A program made the position numbers and the translations under genes. From Nocardioides pocheonensis (GTDB taxonomy: Bacteria > Actinomycetota > Actinomycetes > Propionibacteriales > Nocardioidaceae), in assembly GCF_003725535.1 (NCBI RefSeq), contig NZ_RJSF01000040.1, positions 551,407 through 615,406 of the forward strand: a DNA stretch of 64,000 nt, written 5' to 3'. The notes under the pieces are model-generated. The model worked only from the letters and a program-made list of their open reading frames with translations. It did not search any database and had not been told where the DNA came from. Of the stretch, positions 34,831-44,158 are shown piece after piece (the stretch's first letter is position 1; the number at the start of each line of letters is the position of its first letter).

Positions 34831-35955
34831 ATGCCCGCGCTGAGTGAGGTCGTCGCCCTCGTCGAGGGGTGGTATCCGCCGCACCGGGCCGAGGAGTGGG
34901 ACCGCGTGGGCCTGGTCTGCGGCGACCCCGATGCCGACGTGCGCACCATCCTGCTGGCGGTCGATCCGGTGCTGGCGGTCGCCGACGAGGCGGTGGCGCA
35001 GGACGCCGACCTGGTGATCACGCACCACCCGCTGTTCCTGCGCGGCACGAGCAGCGTCGCGGCCACGACGCCGAAGGGTCGGGTCGTGCACCGGCTGGTC
35101 AGCAACGGCTGCGGCCTGCTCGCCGCGCACACCAACGCCGACGCGCCGGCCGGGGGAGTCAGCGAGTCGATGGCGCTGACCCTCGGCCTGGTCGACGTGC
35201 TGCCGCTCGACGCCGACCCGCTCGAGGCGCGCGACAAGCTGGTGGTGTTCGTGCCGGTGACCGACGCCGAGCGCGTGCGGGACGCAATCACCCAGGCCGG
35301 TGCCGGGGCGCTCGGGGACTACGACTCGTGCACGTTCACGACCTCTGGTGAGGGCCGGTTCCGCGCGCTGCCCGGCGCGAACCCGGCTGTGGGCGCGGTC
35401 GGCGACCTCGAGACCGTGGAGGAGGTCCGGATCGAGTCGATCCTGGACCGTCGGCTGCGCGGCCGAGTGGTGGCGGCGCTGCTCGACGCGCACCCGTACG
35501 AGGAGCCGGCGTACGACGTGGTCCCGCTGGCCTCGCTCGACGACACGACGCGGGGCTCGGGCCGGATCGGACGACTCTCCGAGCCGATGTCGCTGCGCGA
35601 CTTCGCCGCACACGTGGCGCGCGTGCTCCCCGAGACGGCTCACGGCGTGCGGGTCGCCGGCGACCCCGACTCGACCGTGGAGAGAGTCGCGCTCTGCGGT
35701 GGCTCCGGAGACTTCCTGCTCGACCGCGCCCGCCGGGAAGGGGCCGACGTGTACGTCACCTCCGATCTGCGGCACCACCCCGCCTCCGAGCTGCGCGAGC
35801 AACCCGACGCGCCCGCGCTGGTCGACGTCGCCCACTGGGCGGCGGAGTGGACCTGGTTGCCGGTCCTCCGCCGTCGGCTGGCCGAGGAGCTGGGCGATAC
35901 GGTGGCGGTGCACGTGAGCACGACCAACACCGACCCCTGGACCTTCCGGGTCTGA
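34831..35955 (+). CDS. Nif3-like dinuclear metal centre protein
   Basis: 374 residues. NIF3/GTP cyclohydrolase I type 2 family fold with metal ligands in THHPLFLRG (about 66-74), the AHTNAD segment (about 99-104) and late DVAHWAAEW (about 333). About 130 residues of central insertion (PII-like) make it long, as in other bacterial members. The reaction is not established. First gene of a conserved operon with the zinc-ribbon protein and RNase H-phosphatase, as in Rv2230c-Rv2228c. Confidence 0.9.
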   Translation: MPALSEVVALVEGWYPPHRAEEWDRVGLVCGDPDADVRTILLAVDPVLAVADEAVAQDADLVITHHPLFLRGTSSVAATTPKGRVVHRLVSNGCGLLAAHTNADAPAGGVSESMALTLGLVDVLPLDADPLEARDKLVVFVPVTDAERVRDAITQAGAGALGDYDSCTFTTSGEGRFRALPGANPAVGAVGDLETVEEVRIESILDRRLRGRVVAALLDAHPYEEPAYDVVPLASLDDTTRGSGRIGRLSEPMSLRDFAAHVARVLPETAHGVRVAGDPDSTVERVALCGGSGDFLLDRARREGADVYVTSDLRHHPASELREQPDAPALVDVAHWAAEWTWLPVLRRRLAEELGDTVAVHVSTTNTDPWTFRV

Positions 35956-35972
35956 ATGCCGAGGAGCACCCG

Positions 35973-36716
35973 CTGAAAGCCGACCCGTTCGCCCAGTTGA
36001 AGCTGCTCGACGTGCAGGAGCTCGACTCCCGGCTCGACGCCCTGAACCACCAGCTCTCCACGATCCCGGAGGCGGCGGCGCTCGCCGAGCTGACCACCCG
36101 CCGCGCCGAGCTCGACGGCGAGGTCCGCGACCTCCGGGTCGAGGTCGACGACCTCACCTCCGAGCAGAAGCGCGCCGACGCCGACGTCGAGCAGGTCAAG
36201 GCGCGCCGCGTGCGCGACCAGGGGATGATCGACGCGGGCTCGATCTCCGACCCGAAGGCGCTGCAGCGGATGCTGGGCGAGCTGGAGTCGCTGCAGCGGC
36301 GGATCTCCGACCTCGAGGACGTCGAGATCGACGTGATGGAGCGTCTCGAGGGCGCCCAGGCGGCCCTCGACCAGCGCACGGCCGAGCTGGCGAAGATCGA
36401 CCGTGACATCGAGGCCCTCGGCCACACGCGCGCGCACAAGGCCGGCGAGCTCGACGAGCAGCTGGCGTCCGTGGCTGCCGAGCGCAAGACGACGGCCTCC
36501 GGCATCCCGGCCGACCTGCTCGCCCTCTACGAGAAGCTGCGGCTGCAGAAGGGCGGCGTCGGGGCCGCGGCGCTGCGGCGACGTGAGTGCAGCGGCTGCC
36601 GGCTCACGCTCAACCCGTCCGACCTGGCCACGATCGCGGCGGCGCCGACCGACGAGGTCATCCGCTGCGAGGAGTGCAGCCGGATCCTGGTGCGCACCGG
36701 CGAATCGGGCCTGTGA
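35973..36716 (+). CDS. Coiled-coil zinc-ribbon protein (C4-type), probable CTG start
   Basis: 247 residues. Coiled coil over about residues 10-185 (heptad-rich, Glu/Leu/Arg), then a C-terminal C4 zinc ribbon with CSGC and CEEC pairs. Homologues begin MKADPFAQLKLL; here the matching codon is CTG at 35973, with GAGGAG seven bases upstream. No in-frame ATG, GTG or TTG is better placed: the next TTG (35997) lacks an RBS. Sits 17 nt after Nif3 and overlaps the RNase H-phosphatase start by 4 nt (GTGA). Function unknown. Confidence 0.85.
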   Translation: MKADPFAQLKLLDVQELDSRLDALNHQLSTIPEAAALAELTTRRAELDGEVRDLRVEVDDLTSEQKRADADVEQVKARRVRDQGMIDAGSISDPKALQRMLGELESLQRRISDLEDVEIDVMERLEGAQAALDQRTAELAKIDRDIEALGHTRAHKAGELDEQLASVAAERKTTASGIPADLLALYEKLRLQKGGVGAAALRRRECSGCRLTLNPSDLATIAAAPTDEVIRCEECSRILVRTGESGL

Positions 36717-37912
36717 AGCCTGCCGACATCGAGCACGTCATCGTCGAGGCCGACGGTGGGTCGCGGGGCAACCCGGGACCGTCGGCGTACGGCGCGGTGC
36801 TCAAGGACGCCCGCACCGGCGAGGTGATCGCCGAGATCGGGGAGGCGATCGGCGTCGCCACGAACAACGTCGCGGAGTACCGCGGCCTGATCGCCGGCCT
36901 GCTCCTCGCGGCCGAGCACGCCCCGAACGCCTCGATCGAGGTCCGGATGGACTCCAAGCTCGTCGTCGAGCAGATGTCGGGCACCTGGAAGGTCAAGCAC
37001 CCCTCGATGCGCCCGCTCGCCGTCGAGGCCGGTCGCCTGGCGCCGACCGGCACCACGTTCACCTGGGTGCCGCGGGCCGAGAACGCCCACGCCGACCGGC
37101 TGGCGAACGAGGCGCTCGACGGGCTGCGTGACGCGACCGGCCCGATCGGGTCGGCCTCGGTCACCGAGCCCGCCGCGCGCGCAGGGGACGAGCCGGCGGT
37201 CGAGGAAGCCGCCGAGCCGGAGGAGAAGCCGCGTCGCGGCTGGCACCCCCCGAGCGACCCGCCGACCACGCTGATCCTCGTCCGGCACGGCGTCACCGAC
37301 CACACCACCCGCAAGGTCTTCTCCGGCGGCCTCTCGAGCGCCAACCCTCCGCTCAACGAGGAGGGCCGGGCGCAGGTGCGGGCCACCGGGGAGTGGCTCT
37401 CGCCGATGCGCGACCAGATCGACGCGCTCGTCGCGTCACCGGTGCGGCGCACGCACGAGTCGGCCGAGATCCTCGGCGAGATCCTCGGTCACCCGGTGGA
37501 GCTCGAGGAGGCCATCGCCGAGATGGAGTTCGGCAGCTGGGACGGCCTGACCTTCGCCGACATCCAGGAGAAGTTCCCCGACGAGCTGTCGGCCTGGCTC
37601 GGTGACCTCGAGTACGCCCCGGGCGGCGGCGAGTCCTTCCGCACCGTCGCCGACCGCGTGCTGCTCGGCCGCAACCGGATCGTCGAGTCGTACGCCGGGA
37701 GGACGGTGCTCGTGGTCAGCCACGTCACGCCGATCAAGACGCTCGTCGCCGACGCGCTCGGCGCGCCGCTCGAGGCCCTGTTCCGGATGGAGCTCTCGCC
37801 CGCGTCGGTGACCGTGATCTCCTACTTCGCCGGCCGTGGCCCCAACGGCGAGGAGAACATGGCCAACCTGCGGCTCTACAACGCCCGTCCGACCGACGCG
37901 CCGTTCTCCTAG
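36713..37912 (+). CDS. Bifunctional RNase HI / histidine phosphatase fusion
   Basis: 399 residues from a GTG at 36713. N-terminal RNase H domain (about 1-135) with carboxylates Asp13 (EADGGSRGNPGPSAYG), Glu55 (NVAEYRGL), Asp80 (RMDSK) and Asp128. A charged linker follows (about 140-180), then a phosphoglycerate-mutase-like histidine phosphatase (about 183-399, RHG at about 191-193). The same fusion in M. tuberculosis (Rv2228c) is described as RNase H with alpha-ribazole phosphatase (CobC-like) activity. It would remove RNA:DNA hybrids and act in cobalamin salvage or assembly. Confidence 0.93.
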   Translation: MKPADIEHVIVEADGGSRGNPGPSAYGAVLKDARTGEVIAEIGEAIGVATNNVAEYRGLIAGLLLAAEHAPNASIEVRMDSKLVVEQMSGTWKVKHPSMRPLAVEAGRLAPTGTTFTWVPRAENAHADRLANEALDGLRDATGPIGSASVTEPAARAGDEPAVEEAAEPEEKPRRGWHPPSDPPTTLILVRHGVTDHTTRKVFSGGLSSANPPLNEEGRAQVRATGEWLSPMRDQIDALVASPVRRTHESAEILGEILGHPVELEEAIAEMEFGSWDGLTFADIQEKFPDELSAWLGDLEYAPGGGESFRTVADRVLLGRNRIVESYAGRTVLVVSHVTPIKTLVADALGAPLEALFRMELSPASVTVISYFAGRGPNGEENMANLRLYNARPTDAPFS

Positions 37913-37925
37913 GTCTCGGCCCGCC

Positions 37926-37953
37926 GTCGCGGGTTCGCGAGCTCACCCGCGGC
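37926..37953. terminator. Hairpin between convergent genes
   Basis: CGCGGGT (37928-37934) pairs with ACCCGCG (37945-37951), extended by one G-C and a wobble. Lies between the phosphatase fusion and the yaaA gene. No U-tract. Confidence 0.45.
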
Positions 37954-38004
37954 TCGCTCGACCTCTTCGCGTCGCGACCCTGCTCGTGCCTCGCAGGTCG
38001 CGGC

Positions 38005-38796
38005 TCAGACCTCGGTAACCACCACGTCGAGCTGCTGCCCGCCGCGTCCCGGCTGCTGCGGCTCGACCGTCCACCCCAGTGCGCCGAGGTGGTCGGCCAG
38101 GTCCATCGGCGTCCGGGGCACGCCGCCGTCGGCGAGGAGGGCGCGCACGATCCGGCCCTTGGTGGCCTTGTTGAAGTGGCTGACGACCGACCGGCGGCCG
38201 TCCACCTCGTGGAGCACGCGGACGGTCGCCACCCGTGGCGCGAGCTCGGCCGGTGGCTTCCAGAAGCTCGCGTAGGTCGACGAGCGCAGGTCGACGACCA
38301 GGCCGCCGCCGGCGGCGTCGGCGAGAGTCGTGTCGAGGTGGCGGCGCCAGAACGTGCTGACCGTGCCGATCCCGGGCAGGCTGGTGTCGCCGGAGAGGCG
38401 GTAGGAGCTGATCGGGTCGCTGGGCCGGACGGCCCCGAACAGCGACGACATGATCACCAGCCACCGGGTCGCCCGGCGGCGTGCGGCCGGGTCGAGCGAG
38501 GCGAGGCCGAGGGCGTCGTACAGCACGCCGGTGTAGATCCGGTCCGCGCGGGCCGTCGGGGCGGTGAGCAGCCCGGCGTTGCGGCGTACCTGGTCGAGCT
38601 GCGTGGGCCCCAGCCCGAGCACCCGTCCGGCGGCGGCGACGTCCTCCTCGGCCGTGACGTCGCACAGCTCGACGAGCGCGGAGAGCACGGTCTCGCGGGC
38701 GTCGGTCAGGCCGGGGAAGTCCAGGGATCCGAGGCCGAGCCGCTTGCCTCGCGTCGGAGCGGCCTTGCCCTCGGACGGCGGCAGCAGGATCAGCAC
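38005..38796 (-). CDS. yaaA: YaaA family peroxide stress protein
   Basis: 263 residues from a GTG at 38796. The opening LLPPSEGKAAP and the KGRIVRALL segment are the DUF328/YaaA signatures. In E. coli YaaA lowers free iron and limits Fenton damage under peroxide stress. The gene is convergent with the RNase H-phosphatase and divergent from the RNB ribonuclease. Confidence 0.9.
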   Translation of the reverse strand: MLILLPPSEGKAAPTRGKRLGLGSLDFPGLTDARETVLSALVELCDVTAEEDVAAAGRVLGLGPTQLDQVRRNAGLLTAPTARADRIYTGVLYDALGLASLDPAARRRATRWLVIMSSLFGAVRPSDPISSYRLSGDTSLPGIGTVSTFWRRHLDTTLADAAGGGLVVDLRSSTYASFWKPPAELAPRVATVRVLHEVDGRRSVVSHFNKATKGRIVRALLADGGVPRTPMDLADHLGALGWTVEPQQPGRGGQQLDVVVTEV

Positions 38797-38881
38797 CGGG
38801 ACAGCCTAGGGACGGCCCTGACCGCCGGCTGCATAGGGTGGACCTCGTCAGTGCGCGCCCCGACAGCTGCCGAGGAGACAC

Positions 38882-40309
38882 ATGAGCCACCGGGTCTTGC
38901 GGGTCCGCAACGGTGTCGGAGAGCTGCACGAACGGATCGCCGCGATCCAGGGAGAGCTCGAGATCGAGCCCGACTTCCCGCTCGACGTCGTCGCGGCCGC
39001 GAAGGAGGCGGCCGGGCGTCCGCGGCTGCCCGACCTCGATCGGACCGACATCCCGTTCGTGACGCTCGACCCCCTCGGCTCGCGCGACCTCGACCAGGCG
39101 CTGCACCTCGAGCGCGACGGCGACGGGTACGTCGTCCACTACGCGATCGCCGACCTGACCGCGTTCATCGAGCCCGGCGGGCTGCTCGACATCGAGGCGC
39201 ACCGGCGGGGCGAGTCGCTCTACGGGGCAGACTCGAGGGTTCCGCTGCACCCTCGCGAGCTGTCCGAGGGCGCGGCGTCCCTGCTGCCCGACCAGGTGCG
39301 CCCGGCGTACCTCTGGACGATCGCGCTCGACGCCGGGGGTGCGCAGACCGAGGCCCGGGTCGAGCGTGCCCGCGTGCGCTCGCGCCGGCAGCTCGACTAC
39401 GTCGGCGCCCAGGAGCTCCTCGACCGCGGCGAGGGCGGGCCCGTCCTCGAACTGCTCGAGGAGGTCGGACGGCTGCGGATCCACCAGGAGGCGGAGCGCG
39501 GCGGGGTGAACCTCCCGATGCCCGAGCAGGTGGTGGACTGCAGCGCCGTGCCGTGGCGGCTGGAGTTCCGCCGGCTGCTGGACGTGGAGAGCTGGAACGC
39601 CCAGATCTCGCTGCTGACCGGGTTCGCGGCCGCGTCGATGATGGTCTACGGCCGGATCGGCGTGCTCCGCACGCTGCCACCGCCCCCACCCGAGGCGGTC
39701 ACCCGCCTGCACCGGACCGCCCGGGCGCTCGGTATCGACTGGCCGGCCGAGCAGACCTACCCCGACTTCATCCGCAGCCTCGACCCGGCGAAGCCGAGCC
39801 ACGCCGCGATGGCGGTCGCGTGCACCACGCTGCTGCGCGGGGCCGGGTACGCCGCCTTCGACGGTGAGCTCCCGGCTCAGCCCGAGCACGCCGCCCTCGC
39901 GTCCGAGTACGCCCACGTGACCGCACCGCTGCGTCGCCTGGTCGATCGCTACGGCCTCGAGGTGTGCGTGCACCTGTGCGCCGGGACCGACGTCCCGGCC
40001 TGGGTGCGCGAGGGGCTGCACGCCCTTCCCGAGACGATGCAGCGCTCGAACCGGCTGGCCAACGCCTACGAGAACGCCGTGATCGACCTCGTCGAGGCCG
40101 CCACCCTGCAGGGGCGCACCGGCGAGCGGTTCGAGGGAGTCGTCGTGGCCGCCGAGAGGGACGACCCGCGGCAGGGTGAGGTGGTCGTGCGTGACCCCGC
40201 CGTCGAGGCCAAGGTCGCGGGGGAGGAGCCGCTGCCGGTCGGTGAGGACGTGCAGCTGGTCCTGGCCGAGGCCGACCCGGCGACGCGGCAGGTGCGGTTC
40301 CGGCTCTGA
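38882..40309 (+). CDS. RNB-domain ribonuclease (RNase II/R-like)
   Basis: 475 residues. The catalytic RNB domain occupies about 48-380, with DIPFVTLDPLGSRDLDQAL carrying the metal-binding aspartates and GYVVHYAIADLTAFIEPGG after it. It is shorter than canonical RNase R (about 800), lacking the N-terminal cold-shock domains; only a short S1-like tail region remains at about 400-475. A 3'-5' exoribonuclease. Start ATG at 38882. Confidence 0.9.
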   Translation: MSHRVLRVRNGVGELHERIAAIQGELEIEPDFPLDVVAAAKEAAGRPRLPDLDRTDIPFVTLDPLGSRDLDQALHLERDGDGYVVHYAIADLTAFIEPGGLLDIEAHRRGESLYGADSRVPLHPRELSEGAASLLPDQVRPAYLWTIALDAGGAQTEARVERARVRSRRQLDYVGAQELLDRGEGGPVLELLEEVGRLRIHQEAERGGVNLPMPEQVVDCSAVPWRLEFRRLLDVESWNAQISLLTGFAAASMMVYGRIGVLRTLPPPPPEAVTRLHRTARALGIDWPAEQTYPDFIRSLDPAKPSHAAMAVACTTLLRGAGYAAFDGELPAQPEHAALASEYAHVTAPLRRLVDRYGLEVCVHLCAGTDVPAWVREGLHALPETMQRSNRLANAYENAVIDLVEAATLQGRTGERFEGVVVAAERDDPRQGEVVVRDPAVEAKVAGEEPLPVGEDVQLVLAEADPATRQVRFRL

Positions 40310-40328
40310 GGGTCGACCCGGGTGGCGA

Positions 40329-41168
40329 TCACCCGAGCCGCGTGACCTGGACGTCGACGAACATCGACGAGGTGCCTGCGCCCGTGAAGATGCCCGACAG
40401 CGGCCGGACGTCGCCGTAGTCCCGTCCGGTCGCGACGACCACGTGGCGGTCGCCGGGCTCGGCGTCGTTGGTCGGGTCGTACCCGTGCCAGTCGCCGTCC
40501 CACCACTCGACCCAGGCGTGCGACTCGCCGCTCACCGTCTCGCCCACGACGGGGTCCTGCCGGGGATGCAGGTAGCCCGAGACGTACCGCGCGGGCACGC
40601 CGACCTGCCGGAGCCCGCCGATGACCAGGTGGGCCATGTCCTGGCACACGCCCGCGCGGGCGTCCCACGAGTCCGCCGCGTGGCCGGACACGTGCGTGGA
40701 CCCGACCACGTAGTCGACCTCGTCGTGGACCAGCGAGCAGATCGCCGTGGCGGCGTCGTGCGGGGTGGGGCTGGAGTGCGCGAGGTCGGCGTACCTGGCG
40801 GCGAGGTCGTCCGGCGCTCGCACCCGGTCGCTGACCTCGAGGTACTCCGTGAACTGGTCGGCGACGCGACCCTGGCGGATCTCCTGCCAGGAGAGCCGGT
40901 CCGCGGTGGCGGCGCGGTGCTGCGTGTGCACGGTGGTGGTCGAGGTCACGGTGAGCTCGTCGTGCGGGTCGAGCACCTCGAACGCCGTCACCTGGCTGCC
41001 CCAGTAGTCGCGGTAGGTCCACGTCCACGGTGTCGGGTGCACGTCCAGGCGGGTGTGCACGACGAGCTGGCTGCCCACCGTCTGCGGCGTCAGGCGCGCC
41101 TCGTTGTACGACGCCGTCGCGCCACCGTCGTACGCGAACCCGGTCGTGTGCAGGATCTTCAGCTGCAT
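40329..41168 (-). CDS. Transglutaminase-like cysteine protease (third gene of CP-ATP-grasp operon)
   Basis: 279 residues from the ATG at 41168. An N-terminal beta-rich domain (Bact_transglu_N, about 1-85) is followed by a transglutaminase core: Cys in AGVCQDMAHL (about 177), His in ESHAWVEWW (about 216), Asp in GYDPTND (about 232). No signal peptide, so cytoplasmic. It follows the alpha-E gene by 2 nt. In this operon type the protease is predicted to cleave or process a peptide made by the ATP-grasp enzyme; unproven. Confidence 0.92.
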   Translation of the reverse strand: MQLKILHTTGFAYDGGATASYNEARLTPQTVGSQLVVHTRLDVHPTPWTWTYRDYWGSQVTAFEVLDPHDELTVTSTTTVHTQHRAATADRLSWQEIRQGRVADQFTEYLEVSDRVRAPDDLAARYADLAHSSPTPHDAATAICSLVHDEVDYVVGSTHVSGHAADSWDARAGVCQDMAHLVIGGLRQVGVPARYVSGYLHPRQDPVVGETVSGESHAWVEWWDGDWHGYDPTNDAEPGDRHVVVATGRDYGDVRPLSGIFTGAGTSSMFVDVQVTRLG

Positions 41169-41170
41169 CG

Positions 41171-42097
41171 TCACCCTCGCTCTCCGCGCCAGGTCGCGGC
41201 GACCGCACCGGCGAAGTAGCGCCGCGTCACCGCGTCGGTCGCCTGCGCGCAGGTGCGCTGGAGACGTTCCATCTCGTGCGGCAGGTCCGTGAGCACGTCC
41301 GCCAGGGACCGGTACTCGAGCTCGGTGCGGGCACGGCCCAGCAGCCGCTGCGCCTCGTTGTGGAAGCCTGCGCGCTGTCCCGACTCCTCCAGGTTCTGCA
41401 GGCACTGCTCGGCCCTGCTCAGCGCGAAGACCACCGAGCGCGGGAACAGCCGGTCGAGCACCAGGAACTCCGCGGCCACGCGGTCGGTCTCGAGGCCGCG
41501 GTAGGTGCGCAGGAAGGACTCGTAGCCGCCGCACGCGTGCAGGGACGTCGTCCAGGCCGACGAGGTGGACAGCGACGCCGCGGCGACCAGGCGGGCGGTC
41601 ATGTCGGCGCGCTCGATGGACCGGCCGAGCATGAGGAACTGCCAGCCCTCGTCGCGCGGCATCGTGGCGTCGGCCGTGCCGTTGATGAGCGCGGCCCGCC
41701 CGCGCACCCAGGCGAAGGCCGTCGGCGGCGCCATCGCGTCGAAGCGGCCGCTCGGCAGGGCCCGCCAGGTCGTGTTCACCGCCTCCCACATCGAGGTCGA
41801 CAGCGTCTCGCGTGCGCGCCGGGCGACCTCGCGCGCGGCCCGGAGCGTCGCATGGATCGAGGCGGGCGAGGCGGGGTCGAAGGCGAGCCGCTGGAGCAGC
41901 TCCGGCATGCCGACGGTCTCACCGGCCGTGACGGGCACGCCCATGATCGCCAGCACGCTGTCGCAGGTCGCGGCGACGTCGACCGCAGGGTCCTCGACCA
42001 TGAGCTGGGTCTGGACCTCGAGGATCCGGGCGGTGTCCTCCGCCCGCTCGACGTACCGGCCGATCCAGAACAGCGACTCGGCGATCCGGCTCAGCAC
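41171..42097 (-). CDS. Alpha-E domain protein
   Basis: 308 residues from a GTG at 42097, overlapping the ATP-grasp stop by 7 nt. All-alpha alpha-E (DUF403) family: opening LSRIAESLFWIGRYVERAEDTAR is diagnostic. These occur almost always with circularly permuted ATP-grasp and transglutaminase genes, or fused to them. Catalytic role unknown; no obvious metal motif beyond conserved Arg/Glu. Confidence 0.93.
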   Translation of the reverse strand: MLSRIAESLFWIGRYVERAEDTARILEVQTQLMVEDPAVDVAATCDSVLAIMGVPVTAGETVGMPELLQRLAFDPASPASIHATLRAAREVARRARETLSTSMWEAVNTTWRALPSGRFDAMAPPTAFAWVRGRAALINGTADATMPRDEGWQFLMLGRSIERADMTARLVAAASLSTSSAWTTSLHACGGYESFLRTYRGLETDRVAAEFLVLDRLFPRSVVFALSRAEQCLQNLEESGQRAGFHNEAQRLLGRARTELEYRSLADVLTDLPHEMERLQRTCAQATDAVTRRYFAGAVAATWRGERG

Positions 42098-43671
42098 GGG
42101 TGCACGTCCCTCTGCTGGTCCCGGGCCTGCTGCTGCTGCTCGGCCTGACGCGCCCGGGGGTCCGCCGCGGGTCCGCCGTCCAGCGGCGCGATCTCCCGCG
42201 GTCCGCTGGCCGTCGGCTCGCGCCGCCGTGGCGCCGCACCCGGACCCGCGAGGACCCAGGTGTCCTTGGACCCGCCGCCGCGCGAGGAGTTCACGATGAG
42301 CTCGCCTTCTGCCAGCGCGACCCGGGTGAGGCCACCGGGGAGCACCCACACCCGGCTCCGGTCGTTGACCGCGAACGGGCGCAGGTCGACGTGTCGCGGG
42401 GCGATCGCGCCGTCGAGGTACGTCGGCACGGTGGACAGCTGGACGACCGGCTGCGCGATCCACGAGCGGGGATCGAGGAGGACCCGGCCACGCAGCTCCT
42501 CGAGTTCGCGCGGGCTCGCCGAGGGGCCGATCACGATGCCCTTGCCACCGCTGCCGTCGACCGGTTTCAGGACCAGCTCGGCGAGCCGGTCCATCACCTC
42601 CTCGCGGTGCTCGGCCTCCCCGAGCCGCCAGGTGTCGACGTTCCCCAGCACCGGCTCCTCGGAGAGGTAGTAGCGGATCAGGTCGGGCACGTAGGTGTAG
42701 ACGAGCTTGTCGTCCGCGACGCCGTTGCCGATCGCGTTCGCGATCGTGACGTTGCCCGCGCGGGCCGCGTTGACCAGGCCCGGGCAGCCGAGCAGGGAGT
42801 CCGCGCGGAAGTGCACCGGGTCCAGGAACTCGTCGTCGACGCGCCGGTAGATCACGTGCACCGGGACGAGGCCGCTCGTCGTGCGCATCATCACCCGGCC
42901 GCGGCGGCACTCGAGGTCGCGGCCCTCGACGAGCTCGACCCCCATCGTGCGGGCGAGCAACGCGTGCTCGAAGTAGGCGCCGTTGAACGCTCCGGGTGTG
43001 AGCACGACGACGTTGGGATCGTCCACACCGGCCGGCGCCGCCGCCCGGAGTGCGGCGAGCAGGCGCTGGGGATAGGCGGTGACCGGTCGCACCCGGTGCT
43101 CGGTGAATGCCTCGGGCAGCGCGGTCGAGATCGCCCGCCGGTTGGTCATCACGTAGGAGACGCCCGACGGCGTGCGGACGTTGTCCTCGAGCACGCGGAA
43201 CCGGCCGTCCGCACCGCGGACCAGGTCGATGCCGGCCACGTGCACGCGCACCCCGTTCGGCGCCTCCACGCCGAAGCTGGCGCGCGAGTAGTGGCTCGAC
43301 GTGGTCACGACCCGGCGCGGGACGACGCCGTCGGTGAACACCTCGCCCGCTCCGTACACGTCGGCGAGGAACCGCTCGAGCGCCCGGACCCGCTGCTGGA
43401 CCCCGCGGTCGATCGCGGCCCACTGCTCCTGCTCGATGATGCGCGGGAGGATGTCGATCGGGAACGCCCGCTCCTCGCCGCCGACGTCGAAGGTCACACC
43501 CTGGTCGAGGTAACCGCTCTGCAGGCTCTCGACGCGGGCTGAGACCTCGGCCTGGCTGAGCTGGGTCAGGATGTCGAGCAGGCGCGCGTACGGCTCGCGG
43601 GGCAGGTCGCCGGCGAACATCTCGTCGTACGCCGGTCCGCGCGCGTCGTAGGCACCGAACAGCTGCTTCAC
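42091..43671 (-). CDS. Circularly permuted ATP-grasp (type 2) protein
   Basis: 526 residues from a GTG at 43671 (weak RBS). CP-ATP-grasp fold of the COG2308/DUF404-407 type. Opening YDEMFAGD, and then the permuted ATP-binding segment KPVDGSGGKGIVIG (about residue 377) and PSWIAQPVVQL-like region with DLRPFAVND (about 437). It is predicted to form peptide or amide bonds from an acid and an amine with ATP. First gene of a three-gene operon with alpha-E and transglutaminase. Divergent from rnpB, about 80 bp apart. Confidence 0.92.
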   Translation of the reverse strand: MKQLFGAYDARGPAYDEMFAGDLPREPYARLLDILTQLSQAEVSARVESLQSGYLDQGVTFDVGGEERAFPIDILPRIIEQEQWAAIDRGVQQRVRALERFLADVYGAGEVFTDGVVPRRVVTTSSHYSRASFGVEAPNGVRVHVAGIDLVRGADGRFRVLEDNVRTPSGVSYVMTNRRAISTALPEAFTEHRVRPVTAYPQRLLAALRAAAPAGVDDPNVVVLTPGAFNGAYFEHALLARTMGVELVEGRDLECRRGRVMMRTTSGLVPVHVIYRRVDDEFLDPVHFRADSLLGCPGLVNAARAGNVTIANAIGNGVADDKLVYTYVPDLIRYYLSEEPVLGNVDTWRLGEAEHREEVMDRLAELVLKPVDGSGGKGIVIGPSASPRELEELRGRVLLDPRSWIAQPVVQLSTVPTYLDGAIAPRHVDLRPFAVNDRSRVWVLPGGLTRVALAEGELIVNSSRGGGSKDTWVLAGPGAAPRRREPTASGPREIAPLDGGPAADPRARQAEQQQQARDQQRDVHPC

Positions 43672-43740
43672 GATGCGGAGGTTAGGCAGCCGCGGTTTCG
43701 CCCGTGTTTCGGGCTCGCGGCGAACGAGCGCCGGGACGGC

Positions 43741-43746
43741 TACGCT
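43741..43746 (+). promoter_or_regulatory. Likely -10 element of rnpB
   Basis: TACGCT at 43741-43746 lies 7 nt before the predicted 5' end of the RNase P RNA at 43753, the expected spacing. Confidence 0.55.
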
Positions 43747-43752
43747 GGGGCC

Positions 43753-44134
43753 TGCGGATGGGCTGGCCGGGCGACCGCGGGGAGGCGACTCCTCGAGGAA
43801 GGTCCGGGCTCCACAGGGCAGGGTGGTGGCCAACAGCCACCCGAGGTGACTCGCGGGACAGTGCCACAGAGAACAGACCGCCACCGCCTCCGGGCGGTGG
43901 TAAGGGTGAAACGGTGGTGCAAGAGACCACCAGCGCGACGGGCGACCGTCGTGGCTCGGCAAACCCCACCTGGAGCAAGACCAGACAGCGAGCGTTCGAG
44001 GGCGGCCCGCCCGAGCTCGCGGGTAGGTCGCACGAGGGTGTCGGCAACGGCACTCCGAGATGGATGGTCGCCAACCACGTCGTCGTGAGGCGGCGTGGCG
44101 AACAGAACCCGGCCTATGAGCCAGCCCATCCGCA
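43753..44134 (+). ncRNA. rnpB: RNase P RNA, bacterial class A
   Basis: About 382 nt. The P1 helix is a perfect 14-bp pairing of 43753-43766 with 44121-44134. Hallmarks: GAGGAAGGTCCGGGCTCC early (CR-I), a central GGTAAGGGTGAAACGGTGGTGCAAGAGACC (CR-II/III region), and late GTCGCCAACC and GAACAGAACCCGGCCTAT (CR-V). The catalytic RNA of tRNA 5' maturation. Ends 24 nt before a 26-bp inverted repeat that may terminate it. Confidence 0.95.
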
Positions 44135-44158
44135 CCCGGGCTTGCACCTGGCTCCCGC

